64,000 bases of DNA from Agapetus fuscipes (GCA_951799405.1 OX637336.1:20069479-20133478), one strand, 5' to 3'; shown: positions 33,172 to 44,066, counted from the first letter of the stretch. Notes: generated by a model from the letters alone, not told the origin. Numbers and translations are program-made.

Positions 33172-33476
33172 ACAACGCAAACAAGCTTCACATATTGTGC
33201 AACTCCTTGCCGCGTTATCCCCGAAGGGTTTTGTGTGTGACGGGTGGAACCTATTTTTTTTACAGGTAAGGGAGCCGGCCTTACGCCCACCATTTCAGTT
33301 AAAGTGAAGTTTTCCCTGCTCCCGAGTGCGCTGGTACTCATTTCTTGTGGAGGCTGAGCAAACTGGCCGCATTTTTTATTTTGAGATTTGAAATAAACAC
33401 CGAAACGGGAAATCATTTCTGAAATCCGAGATCACGGCATGAAATGCAAGCACTCTACCACTGAGCTATCGAGTGG
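33172..33476 (-). repeat. SINE-A copy
   Basis: AACGCAAACAAGCTTCACAT through ACTGAGCTATCGAGTGG. The box B region is partly deleted. Confidence 0.78.
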
Positions 33477-33519
33477 TCTTATATATACTGCTTATTTATA
33501 TATTTATCATTTTTGTTCC

Positions 33520-33758
33520 AATTGACTTGTAGGTTGGTATGCGGCTGAACACCCATGCTGTAAAAATGGTTCACTTTTCCAATGTCACCTCTGTTTCAGG
33601 GAAGGACGGCAAGAGTTGCAGGGTGTTTGCCCATTTGAGATTTGTTTTTTATGTTGTAGGTTCACATGCAGCATGTGCAAGCGCGAATTTGTACGAGTGC
33701 ATATAATGTGAATCTCCAATGTTACTTATCTTTGCAACTTAGATTAGATTAGATTAGA
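33520..33758 (+). repeat. R1 copy
   Basis: TTGACTTGTAGGTTGGTATG through GATTAGATTAGATTAGATT. Confidence 0.82.
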
Positions 33759-34122
33759 TTTTAACGAGGCATGATCCTTCATGTTTTTTTTATGACAAAA
33801 TATAATATATGACAAGTAAGTACATATTTCATGTAGGTGTAAAAAAAGTCCACTTTTTACGACAGAATCTAAAAAAATGACATACTTTTAAAAGCACAGT
33901 CAGGCAGCCGAACATGTTCACAAAGCTGCCATTTTAATATCTTTTTCGTGTCGTTGTATGAAATATTTTTCAAAATTTGATGATAAAATTGTACCAATGT
34001 TATAATATATGTGTAATAAAACTTAGGCCGTTTTGTGATGTTTTTTTTAAATGAAAAATAACAATTATTCATGTAATAAGAGAACGAAATAATTATTTCT
34101 TGCAATTCGAACAAACAGTTCT
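33759..34122. other. Unassigned AT-rich sequence
   Basis: No feature seen. Confidence 0.5.
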
Positions 34123-34275
34123 CTTAGCTGGGTTGAAAAAATCATATAACCTTACCAAAGATCGGTCACCAAAGCTCCATTAAGCCTAACAGCAATTGGA
34201 TTTCTTTAGCGACGATCATGCTCGCAGAGGGCTTTTGAGGTATGATTCACACAAAAACAGCGCTCACCAAAAAAA
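34123..34275 (+). repeat. SINE-B 3' half
   Basis: AGCTGGGTTGAAAAAATCAT through GATTCACACAAAAACAGCGC. Confidence 0.68.
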
Positions 34276-34591
34276 TCATCAAAGTGCCATAATTTATTTT
34301 TACATAATTTATTTCACAACTTAACAATCACTGTTCATAGGTGTTACTCAGCGAATTGCTCTCTTGCGACTCTGCTGTCCGTACCATTTTGATCTCTTAT
34401 AAAGGGAACCAGAGGGGTCTTTCTCCCATTCACTAGATCATTCTACCACCAGAACGTTATGTACACGTACACAATCACTAGAACGTCATTCCAACGCATG
34501 AATACAATCATGGAATATTCCTAAAAGGTTCTATAGTACGTGCATAGGTGTGCGTAGTCACTTTGATTTCATAGTCCGTCATATGATGTAT

Positions 34592-35248
34592 TGTTGTGCT
34601 TAGATAGAAAGGTATCTCCAGGATGTACCTACAGGATACTTACTCCGGCTAGCTCTCATCAGCATCACTCTCAGGGCGTGGGGTTCTTTCTTTGGTATTG
34701 CTTACTTGTATCTTGGGAAGGGTTTTATATTAAAAGATAAGTTTAACATGAACAAATAAGGGTTTATTTACTTTAGTAATATGGAGGAAAAAGGGGAAAT
34801 AACGGAATGGCCAGACCTAAAAATGTCACTAAAATACTCCCTACTCTGTTGACTGAAGTTCCGAACTGAATGGCCTGGGGCGGCAGCGCCCCAGGCTAGC
34901 GGCGGCTCACGAGGCGGACGCCTCCACACGTTGGAGCCCCTGGGTGGGCGCTCCTATGCACTATGTCTCCTATGCCTCTGGTCTACAAGGCGGGTGCCTT
35001 GCTGGCAGGAAATCCAAGTAGATGGGGAGGAGGGAGCTCCATTGTAATGCCCCCTCTTGCACCGCTTGGTGCTTGGTCGCCGACGTCTGAATCGGTTGAC
35101 ATCTTGCCGGGAACTGATGAGCGACGGCCCGATCAGATCACACGGCGCAGTTCAGCCGCTTCCGTGACCGTTCGGCTCCGTTTGGTCCACAAAACACACT
35201 GTACACTTGGAGATTGTTTTTTATATGTTATTTTGAAATAACATAACA
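34592..35248 (+). mobile_element. Solo LTR 2 of the same family
   Basis: The length is 657 bp, TGTTGTG...ATAACA, flanked by GTAT on both sides (34588-34591 and 35249-35252). It is close to the copy at 21595-22238 throughout, with small indels. Confidence 0.88.
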
Positions 35249-35329
35249 GTATGCGTGTATAAGCGCACGTATTTCAAGTTCGCGGCATTATTGTTATCTG
35301 TCGTTGAGTATGTAGCCTAAATAATAATA

Positions 35330-35833
35330 ATAATTGGCCAATTTTTATATGGCGCCGTTTAGTGACACTATAGCCACCCCAAGGGCGCTTTTATGTGTTG
35401 AAGCTTCTGTTAAACAAATGTGTCTTAAGCAACTTTCTGAAACTGCCAACACTGGTCTTTGTTCTCAAATCCAAAGGTAGACTGTTCCAGCAGGATGGAC
35501 CAGCCAAAATAAAGCCCTGTCTCTGAAACCGGTTCTGTTCCGTCGAAGAAGCAGTTGAAGCCTGTTTACGGCGTCACTCTGTGCAGAACGAAGAGTGCGT
35601 CGTTTTCCACCTATCTGGTCGACTCTGCACAATTCACACAAGTATGATGGGGCAACTCCTCTGAGGGTGTTTAAAACAGAAACACATATTTTGTACTCAA
35701 TCCTCTCTGGCACCCGCAGCCAATGAAGGTGCTGCAACAGAGGAGAGACATCCTCCCAAAAGTAATTTGGCTGCAGCATTAAAGACAGACTGCAGTCTAG
35801 ACTGCTGAAACCTTGGAAGACCCTAGTTTCCAC
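35330..35833 (-). pseudogene. CR1/L2-like LINE ORF2 C-terminal region
   Basis: The frame is open for 122 codons. It contains VSPLLQHLHWLRVPERIEYK, CVSVLNTLRGVAPSYLCELC, RRTLRSAQSD and RDRALFWLVHPAG, with the conserved HWL-x-V-x-x-RI-x-YK block of CR1/L2 proteins. The 3' tail at 35318-35390 includes GCGCCATATAAAAATT and an (ATT)n run. The RT core is missing. Confidence 0.7.
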
Positions 35834-35839
35834 ATTTAA

Positions 35840-36657
35840 AATTATTTGTATCCTGTTAGAAGATCGTTTATAATACCTTGATGGTGTTTGCTTAAGGGTC
35901 GTTTGAGGTTGTTAGTGAATGGCAGAGTTTGTTAAATCTTTAATACTATGTAAAGAATCATATTTTCGTAGGCTTTGTTTTCAGAGTCGTTAGTTTTCAT
36001 CGATGGTAGTTTAGTTGGAATGTGTCACCACGGCCAAACACGCAAAGCAGACATAAAAAACGTTCTGTTTGATCAAAAGAGCTTTTTTATTTTACTTTTT
36101 GTGTTTTTACTTTTTACAACATGAAGCAAACGCGTGCACTCTATCAAGGCGAATGAACGCAAAAAACCTGGCCTTTGTCTTTTATAAAAAAAATACTACA
36201 CTAAAAAGAATGCCTTAATTTAGAACTGTTTTTTCGTTTTTCAAGCTGTGTAGTTTTTTTAAAACATGTTTGTAAAGAGTGATGAGGCCAACGAATTTTG
36301 TAGGTTTGATTGTGAAGGTTGTATTATGGTTAAGGTTACTTTTATTGTATTGCTATAATTTACGGTTTCAATTTAATAAAAACTTCGGTTAATTAATTTC
36401 ATTTGGTTCATTTACAGAGTTAACTTTACTTTTGTACTATATTGATCGACAGCTCCAATACAAGTCTAACGATACAGCCAGCTTTGGCCTTTTAATAGCA
36501 TGGCATAAGGATGGTTCTTGAATCATTGCGAACTGGAGCATGCAAGATTTTGCCAGAATATACTATTTAGAATATTCGAGCAAACACTCACACCATCGAA
36601 CAAATACAAGTACAATTATTGAAACACCCACGGCCATCTGAAGTAAGTTATCTGTAC
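35840..36657. other. Unassigned AT-rich sequence
   Basis: No feature seen before the ~95-bp direct repeat. Confidence 0.5.
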
Positions 36658-36829
36658 AAAAAAGATAATGATTCATTGATCATCTGTGGATTAAAGAAAG
36701 GAATAACACTGCAAAAGAGTTTAGTCTAAGACTGAATCTGAATAATACTGACAGTGCATAAGAAGACAGTTAACCTATGGATAATCTGTCATCTAAAGAA
36801 AAATTAAATACTGTAACTGTAACCCTGTC

Positions 36830-37070
36830 ACCATTCCGCTAGGGTTTGCCAGAGCCTCTGCAGAGCTGCCTCCATTTCTTCCTTTCCTTACATACATCTT
36901 TCAATTCATTCATATCCATCACAATTTGTAAACATTTTCTTCTTTTACACCCACTTTGTATACCCCATTCTTTCACAATCTCTCCAACGTGATTTCTCCA
37001 TACTTTTTTCAGCCGTCCATTACCTCTTTTTCATTTCACACTTTCTCTTTATATAACCTCTGTATTAAAA
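36830..37070 (-). pseudogene. C-terminal relic of the R1-tailed LINE
   Basis: The minus-strand reading gives VCKERKKWRQLCRGSGKP, comparable to EVCKDRKKWRLICNVDF at 23601-23651, but upstream similarity is weak. Confidence 0.5.
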
Positions 37071-37082
37071 TAAAATCTGGCT

Positions 37083-37367
37083 GATTTATTTTGTGAGCGC
37101 TGTTTTTGTGTGTATCACACCTTAAGAGCCCTCTGCGAGCTTGGTCGTCGCTGTAGAAAGCGCCAATTCTCAAGCAAGACCTAGTTGCTGTAAGGCTGGA
37201 TGGACCTTTTGATGACCGATATTTGGTAAAGGTTTATGAATTTTTCAACCAAGCGAAGAGCTAATTTGAAAATATAAATAATATATTTGTTGTGCTTCGC
37301 GGGGATTCGAATCCACAACCTTCCATTTACGAGTCCGAAGTGTTACCACTGGACTACGGACCGGCCG
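37083..37367 (-). repeat. SINE-B copy, short form, full length
   Basis: TGTGAGCGCTGTTTTTGTGT through ACCACTGGACTACGGACCGG. Confidence 0.85.
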
Positions 37368-37490
37368 GTGTATGTGTACTTTGTCAATTCTATACAAAAG
37401 AAGATAATGATTGGTGAATCATCTGTGGATTAAATAAAGGAATAACACTGTAAAACAGTTTAGTCTACGACTGAATCTGAATAGTAGATA

Positions 37491-37867
37491 ATTGGATGCT
37501 TAAGAACAAAAAGCAAATGGTTTTGTTTTATTCGTTATTTTTTTTGTTCTCTGGTGAAAATTGAATTGCAAAGTACCGAATGTTCGAGGTCGTACGGCCA
37601 GTTAGACATACAAATGAGATGGGGAAACTTATTGCAAAAAATACAGCACTCTTATTCGGAGAGAGAAAGAGAGGGGGAAAGAAAGAGGGAGAATGAGAGA
37701 GCGTCCTTAAAGTCCAACACGAAGTATGAAAATACTGAGAAAGAAATGTTGAGGCTACGTTTTCCCTATGAGGACGAAATGTCAAAGTATGATTCATTTT
37801 CAGTGTAAAATCTACGCTGAGCACAAATTCAGCTAAAAATCTTATTCAATACATTCGGAGCAAATTT
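37491..37867. other. Unassigned sequence with a purine-rich run
   Basis: A (GA)-rich stretch, AGAGAGAAAGAGAGGGGGAA, lies near 37661. The overlapping frames look spurious. Confidence 0.45.
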
Positions 37868-38129
37868 ATAGATAAATATTGAAGCGCAAAGATTGAAGAA
37901 CCGATAGGAAGAGTTAACTTAATGTTTCGAGGACGTGCATTTGCAGTTGCTGGTCCTCTGGAACCACCTGCTACATCATGTGAGAAAGCTAGAGGACCAT
38001 GGAAAGTTCCGGAATGCACTGAAGACAAGCAAATTTCTGGCATCATTTGCACAAGCGCCCTGGAGTGACTACATCACGAAACGGCGCTATAAAGAAATCG
38101 TCAACTCATCATCATCATCATCATCATCA
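37868..38129 (+). pseudogene. LINE C-terminal relic with (ATC)n tail
   Basis: This is close to 19268-19540 at the DNA level (AGTTGCTGGTCCTCTGGAAC, TTTCTGGCATCATTTGCACA) but frameshifted. The tail is (TCA)8 at about 38105-38129. Confidence 0.6.
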
Positions 38130-38163
38130 AACATAATATTATGACGTCCCACGACCGGGTTAC

Positions 38164-38440
38164 TAAGAAAAAATACACTTCTTGTCGCGTTTTCCCTGAA
38201 GAGGTCGCATTTGGCGAGTGGAAAATATTTGTTTTACATGTAAGGAAGTCGGCCTTTCGCTTCAATTGAAGTGGGGGTTTCCCAGCTCCCGAGTCCTGAT
38301 ACTCATTTTTTGTGAGGGCTAAGTTAGCTTTCCCATTATTTTATTTTGGATTGAAATAAACACCGAAACAGGAAATCATTTCTGACACCCTCTGTGGGGT
38401 TTGAACCTAAGTTTTAGGCATGGTATGCAAACACTAAGTA
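38164..38440 (-). repeat. SINE-A copy, diverged
   Basis: ACACTTCTTGTCGCGTTTTC, GTGGGGGTTTCCCAGCTCCC and GACACCCTCTGTGGGGTTTG are recognisable. Confidence 0.65.
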
Positions 38441-38459
38441 CCATTTCATTAAAAACAAA

Positions 38460-38637
38460 ACTAAATAAAATACCGGCGAGGTTTACTTAGCCTTCATGAG
38501 TACCAGCTCCCACTTTAACTGAAGTGGTTCGCGTAAGGCCGCCCCCCTAACCTGTAAAAAAATAGGTTCCACATGCAAACTTCTTTGGGGATAACGCTGC
38601 AAGAAGTTACACTTTATGTGTAGCTTAGTTGCGTGCG
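38460..38637 (+). repeat. SINE-A 3' half
   Basis: AAATACCGGCGAGGTTTACT through GCTTAGTTGCGTGCG. It lies convergent with the preceding copy. Confidence 0.7.
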
Positions 38638-38679
38638 TACGAGCTACCCATTTCTCTGACATTTATTTTTATTCTTACC

Positions 38680-38936
38680 CCTTGAATTATAGGTTGGTAT
38701 GAGGCTAACCACCCATACTGTACAAAATGGTTCACTTTGCCAATGTCACCCCTGTGTCAGGGAAGGTCGGCAAAAGTTGTAGAGCTTATGTTCATTTGAG
38801 GTTTGGATTTTATTTATAAGTACATATTAAGCAGTTGTAAGCGCGAACTACACGTGTTTGTTTGTGGGCATGCATTTGAGAGCCTTAAATGTTAATCTAT
38901 ATCTCTGCAACATAGATTATAGATTATATTATATAA
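38680..38936 (+). repeat. R1 copy
   Basis: CCTTGAATTATAGGTTGGTA through CATAGATTATAGATTATA. Confidence 0.82.
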
Positions 38937-39297
38937 ACCCCCAGGATCGATAGTCGTTTTTTGATCGAAAAATGTTTAAAAAAATATGAATCTTAAAGTC
39001 AAAACACAAAGATCAAAAACAGAAATATGTATAAAAAATTAGATGCTAAAGTCTTTAGTAAAATGGATTTTGAATAAAATGCCGGATAGCCCGAAAAAAA
39101 AAAGTAATTGTTAATTCAAAAATGCCAGATTTGTTTTTTGCTTTTTTCGCATCGGAATGCTTTATGTAGATTTTGAAAGCTTTCAGTCGTAATGAAAACG
39201 CTATGCGCTATGATTCATCACATGGAATAAATCATTTGTAAAAAATATAAATATTTTGTACATTTATTTCGTAAATTGTTTTTTTTATTCATAATAA
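38937..39297. other. Unassigned AT-rich sequence
   Basis: No feature seen upstream of the DD41D element. Confidence 0.5.
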
Positions 39298-40248
39298 AGG
39301 GTGTTTTTTTTAGAGGTATAGAACTTTGAAATGGAATAAAACAAGGATGAATTTTTAAAATTGACATGAAGTTGACTTTATTCGAAAGATAATCTTTTGG
39401 CATTATAATTTAAATATGATTTCTGGCATATGACCGCCACGGCTGGCTCGGACGTAATGTAATCTGGAGGTCCAATTTTCAATAACTTTTTCCAACATTT
39501 GTGGCCGTATATCGGCAATAACGCGGCAAATGTTGTCCTCCAAGTGGTCGATCGTTTCAGGCTTATCGGCGTAGACTAGCGACTTCACATATCCCCACAG
39601 AAAATAATCTAGTGGTGTTAAATCACACGATCTTGGAGGCCAATTCACGGGTCCGGAACGTGAAATTATGCGGTTACCAAACGTTTCCTTCAGTAAATCA
39701 ATTGTGGCACGAGCTGTGTGACATGTTGCGCCGTCTTGTTGAAACCACAGCTCCTGCACATCATGGTTGTTCAATTGAGGAACGAAAAAGTCAGTAATCA
39801 TGGCTCTATAGCGGTCACTATTGACTGTAACGTTCTGGCCAGCATCTTTTTTAAAGAAGTGCGGACCAATGATTCCACCAGCCCATAAAGCACACCAAAC
39901 AGTCAGTTTTTCTGGATGTAACAGTGTCTTAACATACACTTGAGAATTATCTTCACTCCAAATACGGCAGTTTTGTTTATTGACGTAGCCATTTAACCAA
40001 AAGTGTGCTTCATCGCTAAACAAAATTCTCTTATGAAAATCGGGATCAACGGCAATCTGGTTTTGGACCCATTCACCGAATCTACGCCTTGCTAGGTGAT
40101 CATGTGGCTTCAATTGTTGCACGAGTTGTCTATTCATGTTGAAATGCCAAACTAAACTAAACACAAATCACTTGACAGCTGACAAAATGGCCGCCATTTA
40201 AAACAGTGTTGCCAACTTAAAGTTCTATACCTCTAAAAAAAACACCCT
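39298..40248 (-). mobile_element. Internally deleted DD41D Tc1/mariner-superfamily transposon
   Basis: The element is 951 bp with perfectly matching 30-bp terminal inverted repeats (39298-39327 and 40219-40248; outer sequence AGGGTGTTTTTTTTAGAGG). It encodes a transposase catalytic domain on the minus strand but is too short for a full protein, so the DNA-binding part is deleted. AT-rich flanks are compatible with TA targeting, but a clean TA duplication is not visible. Confidence 0.92.
39403..40137 (-). pseudogene. DD41D transposase, catalytic domain only
   Basis: The product is 244 residues from the first ATG (MNRQLVQQLKPHDHLARRRF). The catalytic triad is visible: Asp42 in ILFSDEAHFWLNGYV, Asp135 in WFQQDGATCHTA and Asp177 in CDLTPLDYFLWGYVK. 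There are 41 residues between the last two, which marks the DD41D (rosa-like) group within Tc1/mariner. Full-length relatives carry an N-terminal paired-type helix-turn-helix region of roughly 100 residues that binds the inverted repeats, and this is absent here. The 5' leader runs straight from the inverted repeat (with GGCGGCCATTTTGTCAGC read on the minus strand) into the linker. The remaining frame has no stop or frameshift. The protein is probably unable to recognise its own ends, although the copy could be mobilised in trans. Confidence 0.9.
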
Positions 40249-40319
40249 ATAGTTAACTATTTGTACTAAAGAGCATTTAATCTATTTAGAGTTTTTGGAA
40301 AATCGTTTTGTGAAATTCA

Positions 40320-40405
40320 TCTTTACCATTCTGCTAAAGGTGGCCACAGCCTCTGCACAGTTGCTTCAATTCTTTCTTATCCTTGTGTAGCTCTTTCAAT
40401 TCATC
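40320..40405 (-). pseudogene. C-terminal relic of the R1-tailed LINE
   Basis: The + strand reads GGTGGCCACAGCCTCTGCAC and then TTCAATTCATCCCTATTCC. On the minus strand it resembles the last codons of the RT frame at 23.6 kb. It is degenerate. Confidence 0.4.
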
Positions 40406-40691
40406 CCTATTCCAATTAAAATATTTTTTATTTGCAAAATATGATAACTGACCGACTGATATGCCAAAACCGTTATCCGTTAGATTTTCTTGATTCAAAT
40501 AATTTGTCTCTCATTATATTCTAGCTTGACAAGGTTGTTAATTATTGTGGTAAGTTGTAAAGTTTTACAAATTTTTATGACGCACGCAAAATGGTATGAA
40601 CTCGTAGAGCTTTCGTAGCACATGTCAATCGTAGAAGCGTAGAGACTAAATGCTAATATAAATATCATGTTATCCTTTCTTTGATTATCAA

Positions 40692-40948
40692 TTCCTTGAC
40701 TTATAGGTTGGTATGCGGCTGACCACCCATGCTGTAGAAAATGGTTCACTCTGCCAATGTCACCCCTGTTTCAGGGAAGGTCGGCAGGAGTTGCAAGGTG
40801 TATGTTCATTTGAGATTCGGGTTTTTATATTGTAGGACTACATGCGGCATGTTTAAGCGTGAACTTAAACATGTCTGTTTTCTGAAAATGCATGTAATGT
40901 GAATCTCTAATGTTACTTATATATTGCAACTTAGATTAGATTAGATTA
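40692..40948 (+). repeat. R1 copy
   Basis: CCTTGACTTATAGGTTGGTA through CAACTTAGATTAGATTAG. Confidence 0.85.
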
Positions 40949-41274
40949 CATAGTTTATTATTTGTACTAAAGAGCATTTAATCTTTTTAGAGTTTGTGGA
41001 AATTCATTTTGTGAAATTTATTTATTTCAGCAAAAAGTGGAGGTCAATCTGTAGAGGTCTAGCCATCCATAGTAAAATGACAACAGAGTAACAGTTACAG
41101 TTTTACGGGGGGCTAGAGTTCAGTAACAATAAGTTATGAATTTAAACAAATTGGAATTAATTTCACATCATGTTCTGAAAACTTTTCCACCTATGCGAAT
41201 GTAAGATGTCTCTGTGCGTAAGCTCTGCCCGTGTAAAACGTAACTTTTACGGGGGACGCTTTACCAACGTGTCA

Positions 41275-41490
41275 CAATACATTACTACGCCCTTCCAGTG
41301 CTTGTTGGGCTTATCCACCATTTGTTTCAAAGATGATATTTCAATGAAATTGTCTTAAGAATCACACAATGTTTATATGAGTACATGGTTCAGTACACAT
41401 ACAAACATTGCTCAATGCTCATGTTAAATAACCTCTGTTAAAGATAGGATAAACACGCACTAAGGGAACGATTAAAATATGTGTTACCTC
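41275..41490. mobile_element. MITE family M3, copy
   Basis: The left end reads CCCTTCCAGTGCTTGTTGGG, with the internal CAGTACACATACAAACATTG and the right end AAACACGCACTAAGGGAACG. The central part is deleted. Confidence 0.65.
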
Positions 41491-41517
41491 TTTCCAATAG
41501 CAAGTTTAACAAAATAG

Positions 41518-41758
41518 TCGGTGTTATGGCCGAGTGGGCTGATCTTTCTAGCGTGCTTGGAATGGAGTAACGTTGGTTCGATCCCCGCCTGGGTCATTTG
41601 ACCATAACTTTGACCCTGGTTTAACAGATGTTATTGGGTAATTATTAATTAATAATTCATTAAAAATAAACAATGAATTATTAATTGATGATATTAATAC
41701 CTGTTTCTGGCCAGGCAGGATATGTTGGTGAATTGCATTCCTCTTCACAAATCTATTT
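41518..41758 (+). repeat. SINE-C copy (tRNA-Leu/Ser-like head)
   Basis: The head TTATGGCCGAGTGGGCTGAT resembles a class II tRNA box A. Box B is GGTTCGATCCCCGCCTGGG, and the tail is the same as at 16.4 kb. Confidence 0.82.
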
Positions 41759-41799
41759 TTTTGTAAATATTAAAAATATATATTATGTTATATATGTCG

Positions 41800-42050
41800 T
41801 TCTCCCAGGGCTTTTTGGCTTATCTACCATTTAATTCAAAAATGAACTTTCAATGAAATCGTAATACGAATCGCATTCTACACAATCTGAGCTTAGAAAA
41901 AATGTTAAACATAATAACGCGAGAGTTGTTTTAAATATTTTTAAAATATCCAATTTTCATAGGACACATTGTTCCAGTACACGTACAAACATTGCTCACG
42001 TGAAATTACCTCTTATGGATATAGGACAAACAAGCACTTAGGGTATGACT
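41800..42050. mobile_element. MITE family M3, copy
   Basis: The left end is CGTTCTCCCAGGGCTTTTTG, with the internal ACAATCTGAGCTTAGAAAAA and CACGTACAAACATTGCTCAC and the right end ACAAACAAGCACTTAGGG. Confidence 0.65.
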
Positions 42051-42275
42051 TGTCCCTTACGCAGCGCAAAAGTTGGGAATCCATTGAATTATTGCTGTGT
42101 AATAAAATTTGTGCGGAATTAATATTTAAAGTTTTGACAAGCATGACCCACTTCAGTGGTTGAAGGGTGCCTACGCCCATGGGTACGTAAGCAAGGAGCG
42201 TGCACAGGGTCGATGCAAACACATTCTGTATTTAATTATTTTGTGAGTTATTAATTTTTCCATTGCCCATAAAAT

Positions 42276-42465
42276 CCGCAACTAAGCTACACAATATATA
42301 GTGTTACTTCTTGCCGCGAAGGGTTTCGTACGTGGCAAGTGAAACTGTTTTTTTTTACAGGAAAGGAAGCCGGCCTTACGCAAACTTCTTCAGTTGAAGT
42401 GGGAGTTTTCTGTATTCTGAGGGGGCTGGTACTATTTTTTTAGTGAAGGCTGAGTAAATCAAGGT
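42276..42465 (-). repeat. SINE-A 3' half
   Basis: CGCAACTAAGCTACACAATA through GAGGGGGCTGGTACT. Confidence 0.65.
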
Positions 42466-42499
42466 TGTGGTATATGTAGCTTGGTTGCGTTATAGGTAC

Positions 42500-42724
42500 C
42501 AGTGGCGAAGGGTGACATACAAGCCGATTCCCATCGGTTTCCCGTTTAAAATGAGGCAATAATAATAATAAAGTAGACTGCATGGTTTTAATGGGGAAAA
42601 ATACGTATTGTTTCCTTGGTTTTAAATCTATTTTACTTTGTGCCTATATTTTTTAACTACTTTGTTACATCATTTTAAAAGAGAAACCGATGGGAACCGG
42701 CTTGTATGGCACCCTTCGCCCCTG
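42500..42724. mobile_element. hAT-like MITE, copy 3, with 8-bp target duplication
   Basis: The element is 225 bp, running from CAGTGGCGAAGG to CCCTTCGCCCCTG. A perfect 8-bp duplication, ATAGGTAC, flanks it (42492-42499 and 42725-42732), which is the hallmark of the hAT superfamily. Confidence 0.88.
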
Positions 42725-43032
42725 ATAGGTACCTATGTTTTAGTCGAAAAGATTGACAAGTTATTGAAAAAAAAAGTATTAAAGAATATGATGCCAACAG
42801 TGGTTGATGTGGTTGGTAGAACGCTTGCGTTCAAACCTGTTAGAGTAGGTTTTGATTCCAAACGGAAGTGCCAGACATGGTTTCCTTCTAACGGTGTTTC
42901 CTTTTCAGAAAATCAGAGAAAATAAAACTTGTACCTATCAGCCAGTTTTCTAGGAAATCAAACTCACTTCCTTCCAATATCAAATCGGAGGCGTTTAACA
43001 CTTGACTCTTCTTCAGAAAACAATACATGCAT

Positions 43033-43268
43033 ATATTTAGTGAGTGCTTTTTTCGTGTGAATCACACCTCAAGAGCCCTCTGCGAGCTTGATTGTCAAAA
43101 CGACAATTCTTAAAAGTAAGGTCCATTTTTTGTGAGGCTTTAATGCACCTTTGATGACCGGTCTATTTTTTAATGTAAATGAATTTTTCAACCCAACGAA
43201 CAGTGTATTTTAACTCACGATCTTTGGAATACGAGTCCATAGCCTTAATCACTAGACTACAGACCGGT
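43033..43268 (-). repeat. SINE-B copy, diverged
   Basis: TAGTGAGTGCTTTTTTCGTG through CACTAGACTACAGACCGGTC. Confidence 0.75.
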
Positions 43269-43525
43269 CTTACTACAGTAATTCTAAATCTAAGTTGCAA
43301 AGATATCTATCATTTGAGATTCATATGAAATCCCACAACCAGACACGCATAATTTCGCGCTCACACATGCCGCATGTGGACCTACAATATAAAAACCCAA
43401 TCTTAAATGAACATAAGCCCTGCAACTCTTGCCGACCTTCCCTTAAACAGGAGTGACATTGGCAAAGTGAATTATTTTTCACAGTATGGGTGGTCAGCCT
43501 CATACCAACATATAAGTCAAGGAAT
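43268..43525 (-). repeat. R1 copy whose head is tandemly amplified
   Basis: AATCTAAGTTGCAAAGATAT through ACATATAAGTCAAGGAA. The head block is repeated to 43665. Confidence 0.82.
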
Positions 43526-43665
43526 TTTACAGTATGGGTGGTCAGCCTCATACCAACATATAAGTCAAGGAATTTTACAGTACGGGTGGTCAGCCTCATA
43601 CCAACATATAAGTCAAGGAATTTTACAGGATGGGTGGTCAGTCTCATACCAACCTATAAGTCAAG
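43481..43665 (-). repeat. Four tandem ~44-bp units derived from the R1 head
   Basis: Each unit contains TTTACAGTATGGGTGGTCAG (or a one-base variant), then CCTCATACCAAC and ATAAGTCAAGG. The frames across them are open but are repeat artefacts. Confidence 0.85.
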
Positions 43666-43669
43666 TCTC

Positions 43670-43902
43670 ATCTAATCTAATCTAAGCTGCAAGGATATAT
43701 AACATTTAAGATTTATATCAAATGCATTCCCACAAGCAGACATGTATAATACCTACATTATAAGAACCCATCTCAAATGAACATTAGCCCTGCAACTCTT
43801 GCCGTCCTTCCCTGAGACAGGGGTGACATTGGCAAAGTGAACCATTTTTTCACAGTATGGGTGGTCAGCCGCATACCAACCTATAAGTCAAGGAACATAC
43901 AT
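43670..43902 (-). repeat. R1 copy linked to LINE C-terminus
   Basis: CATCTAATCTAATCTAAGCT through CCTATAAGTCAAGGAA. A ~45-bp internal deletion removes the GCATGT block. Confidence 0.8.
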
Positions 43903-44066
43903 GACAAATTACATTATTAAAATCACTAAATTATAATACATATGTATGGACATCAAAAACTAACAGAAAACAAATTTTAATTTAAAAAACCCTAGCCGCC
44001 AACATCACAGATTAACCACCATTTCCTTCTGTCCTTACACACTTCTTTCATTTCTTCCAGAAAAAA
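43903..44066 (-). pseudogene. C-terminus and 3' UTR of the R1-tailed LINE
   Basis: On the minus strand EEMKEVCKDRRKWWLICDVG is followed by about 85 bp of UTR and then directly by the R1 copy at 43670-43902. This is the same order as in the 22.6-24.0-kb LINE. The UTR part is also present at 3053-3150 next to another R1 copy. Confidence 0.75.

Larger units (their letters stand above)
36658..37490 (+). repeat. ~95-bp direct repeats flanking 640 bp
   Basis: AAAGGAATAACACTG and TTTAGTCTA.GACTGAATCTGAATA-type sequence occur at 36658-36750 and 37393-37490. Between them lie a LINE relic and a SINE-B copy. Their origin is unknown. Confidence 0.65.
40258..41022 (+). repeat. ~65-bp direct repeats
   Basis: TTTGTACTAAAGAGCATTTA occurs at ~40261 and ~40964, each followed by TTTAGAGTTT and TTTTGTGAAATT. 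They flank a LINE relic and an R1 copy. Confidence 0.65.

Noticed and set aside
37554..37824. Overlapping frames on both strands as a small gene
   Set aside because: They are driven by a purine-rich simple stretch, with no motif and no splice evidence.
41518..41600. Possible tRNA-Leu or tRNA-Ser gene
   Set aside because: The head lacks a clean acceptor stem and is part of SINE-C, with copies at 9.4 and 16.2 kb.
43481..43665. CRISPR-like array
   Set aside because: The units are contiguous tandem copies of the R1 head without spacers, in a eukaryotic repeat setting.
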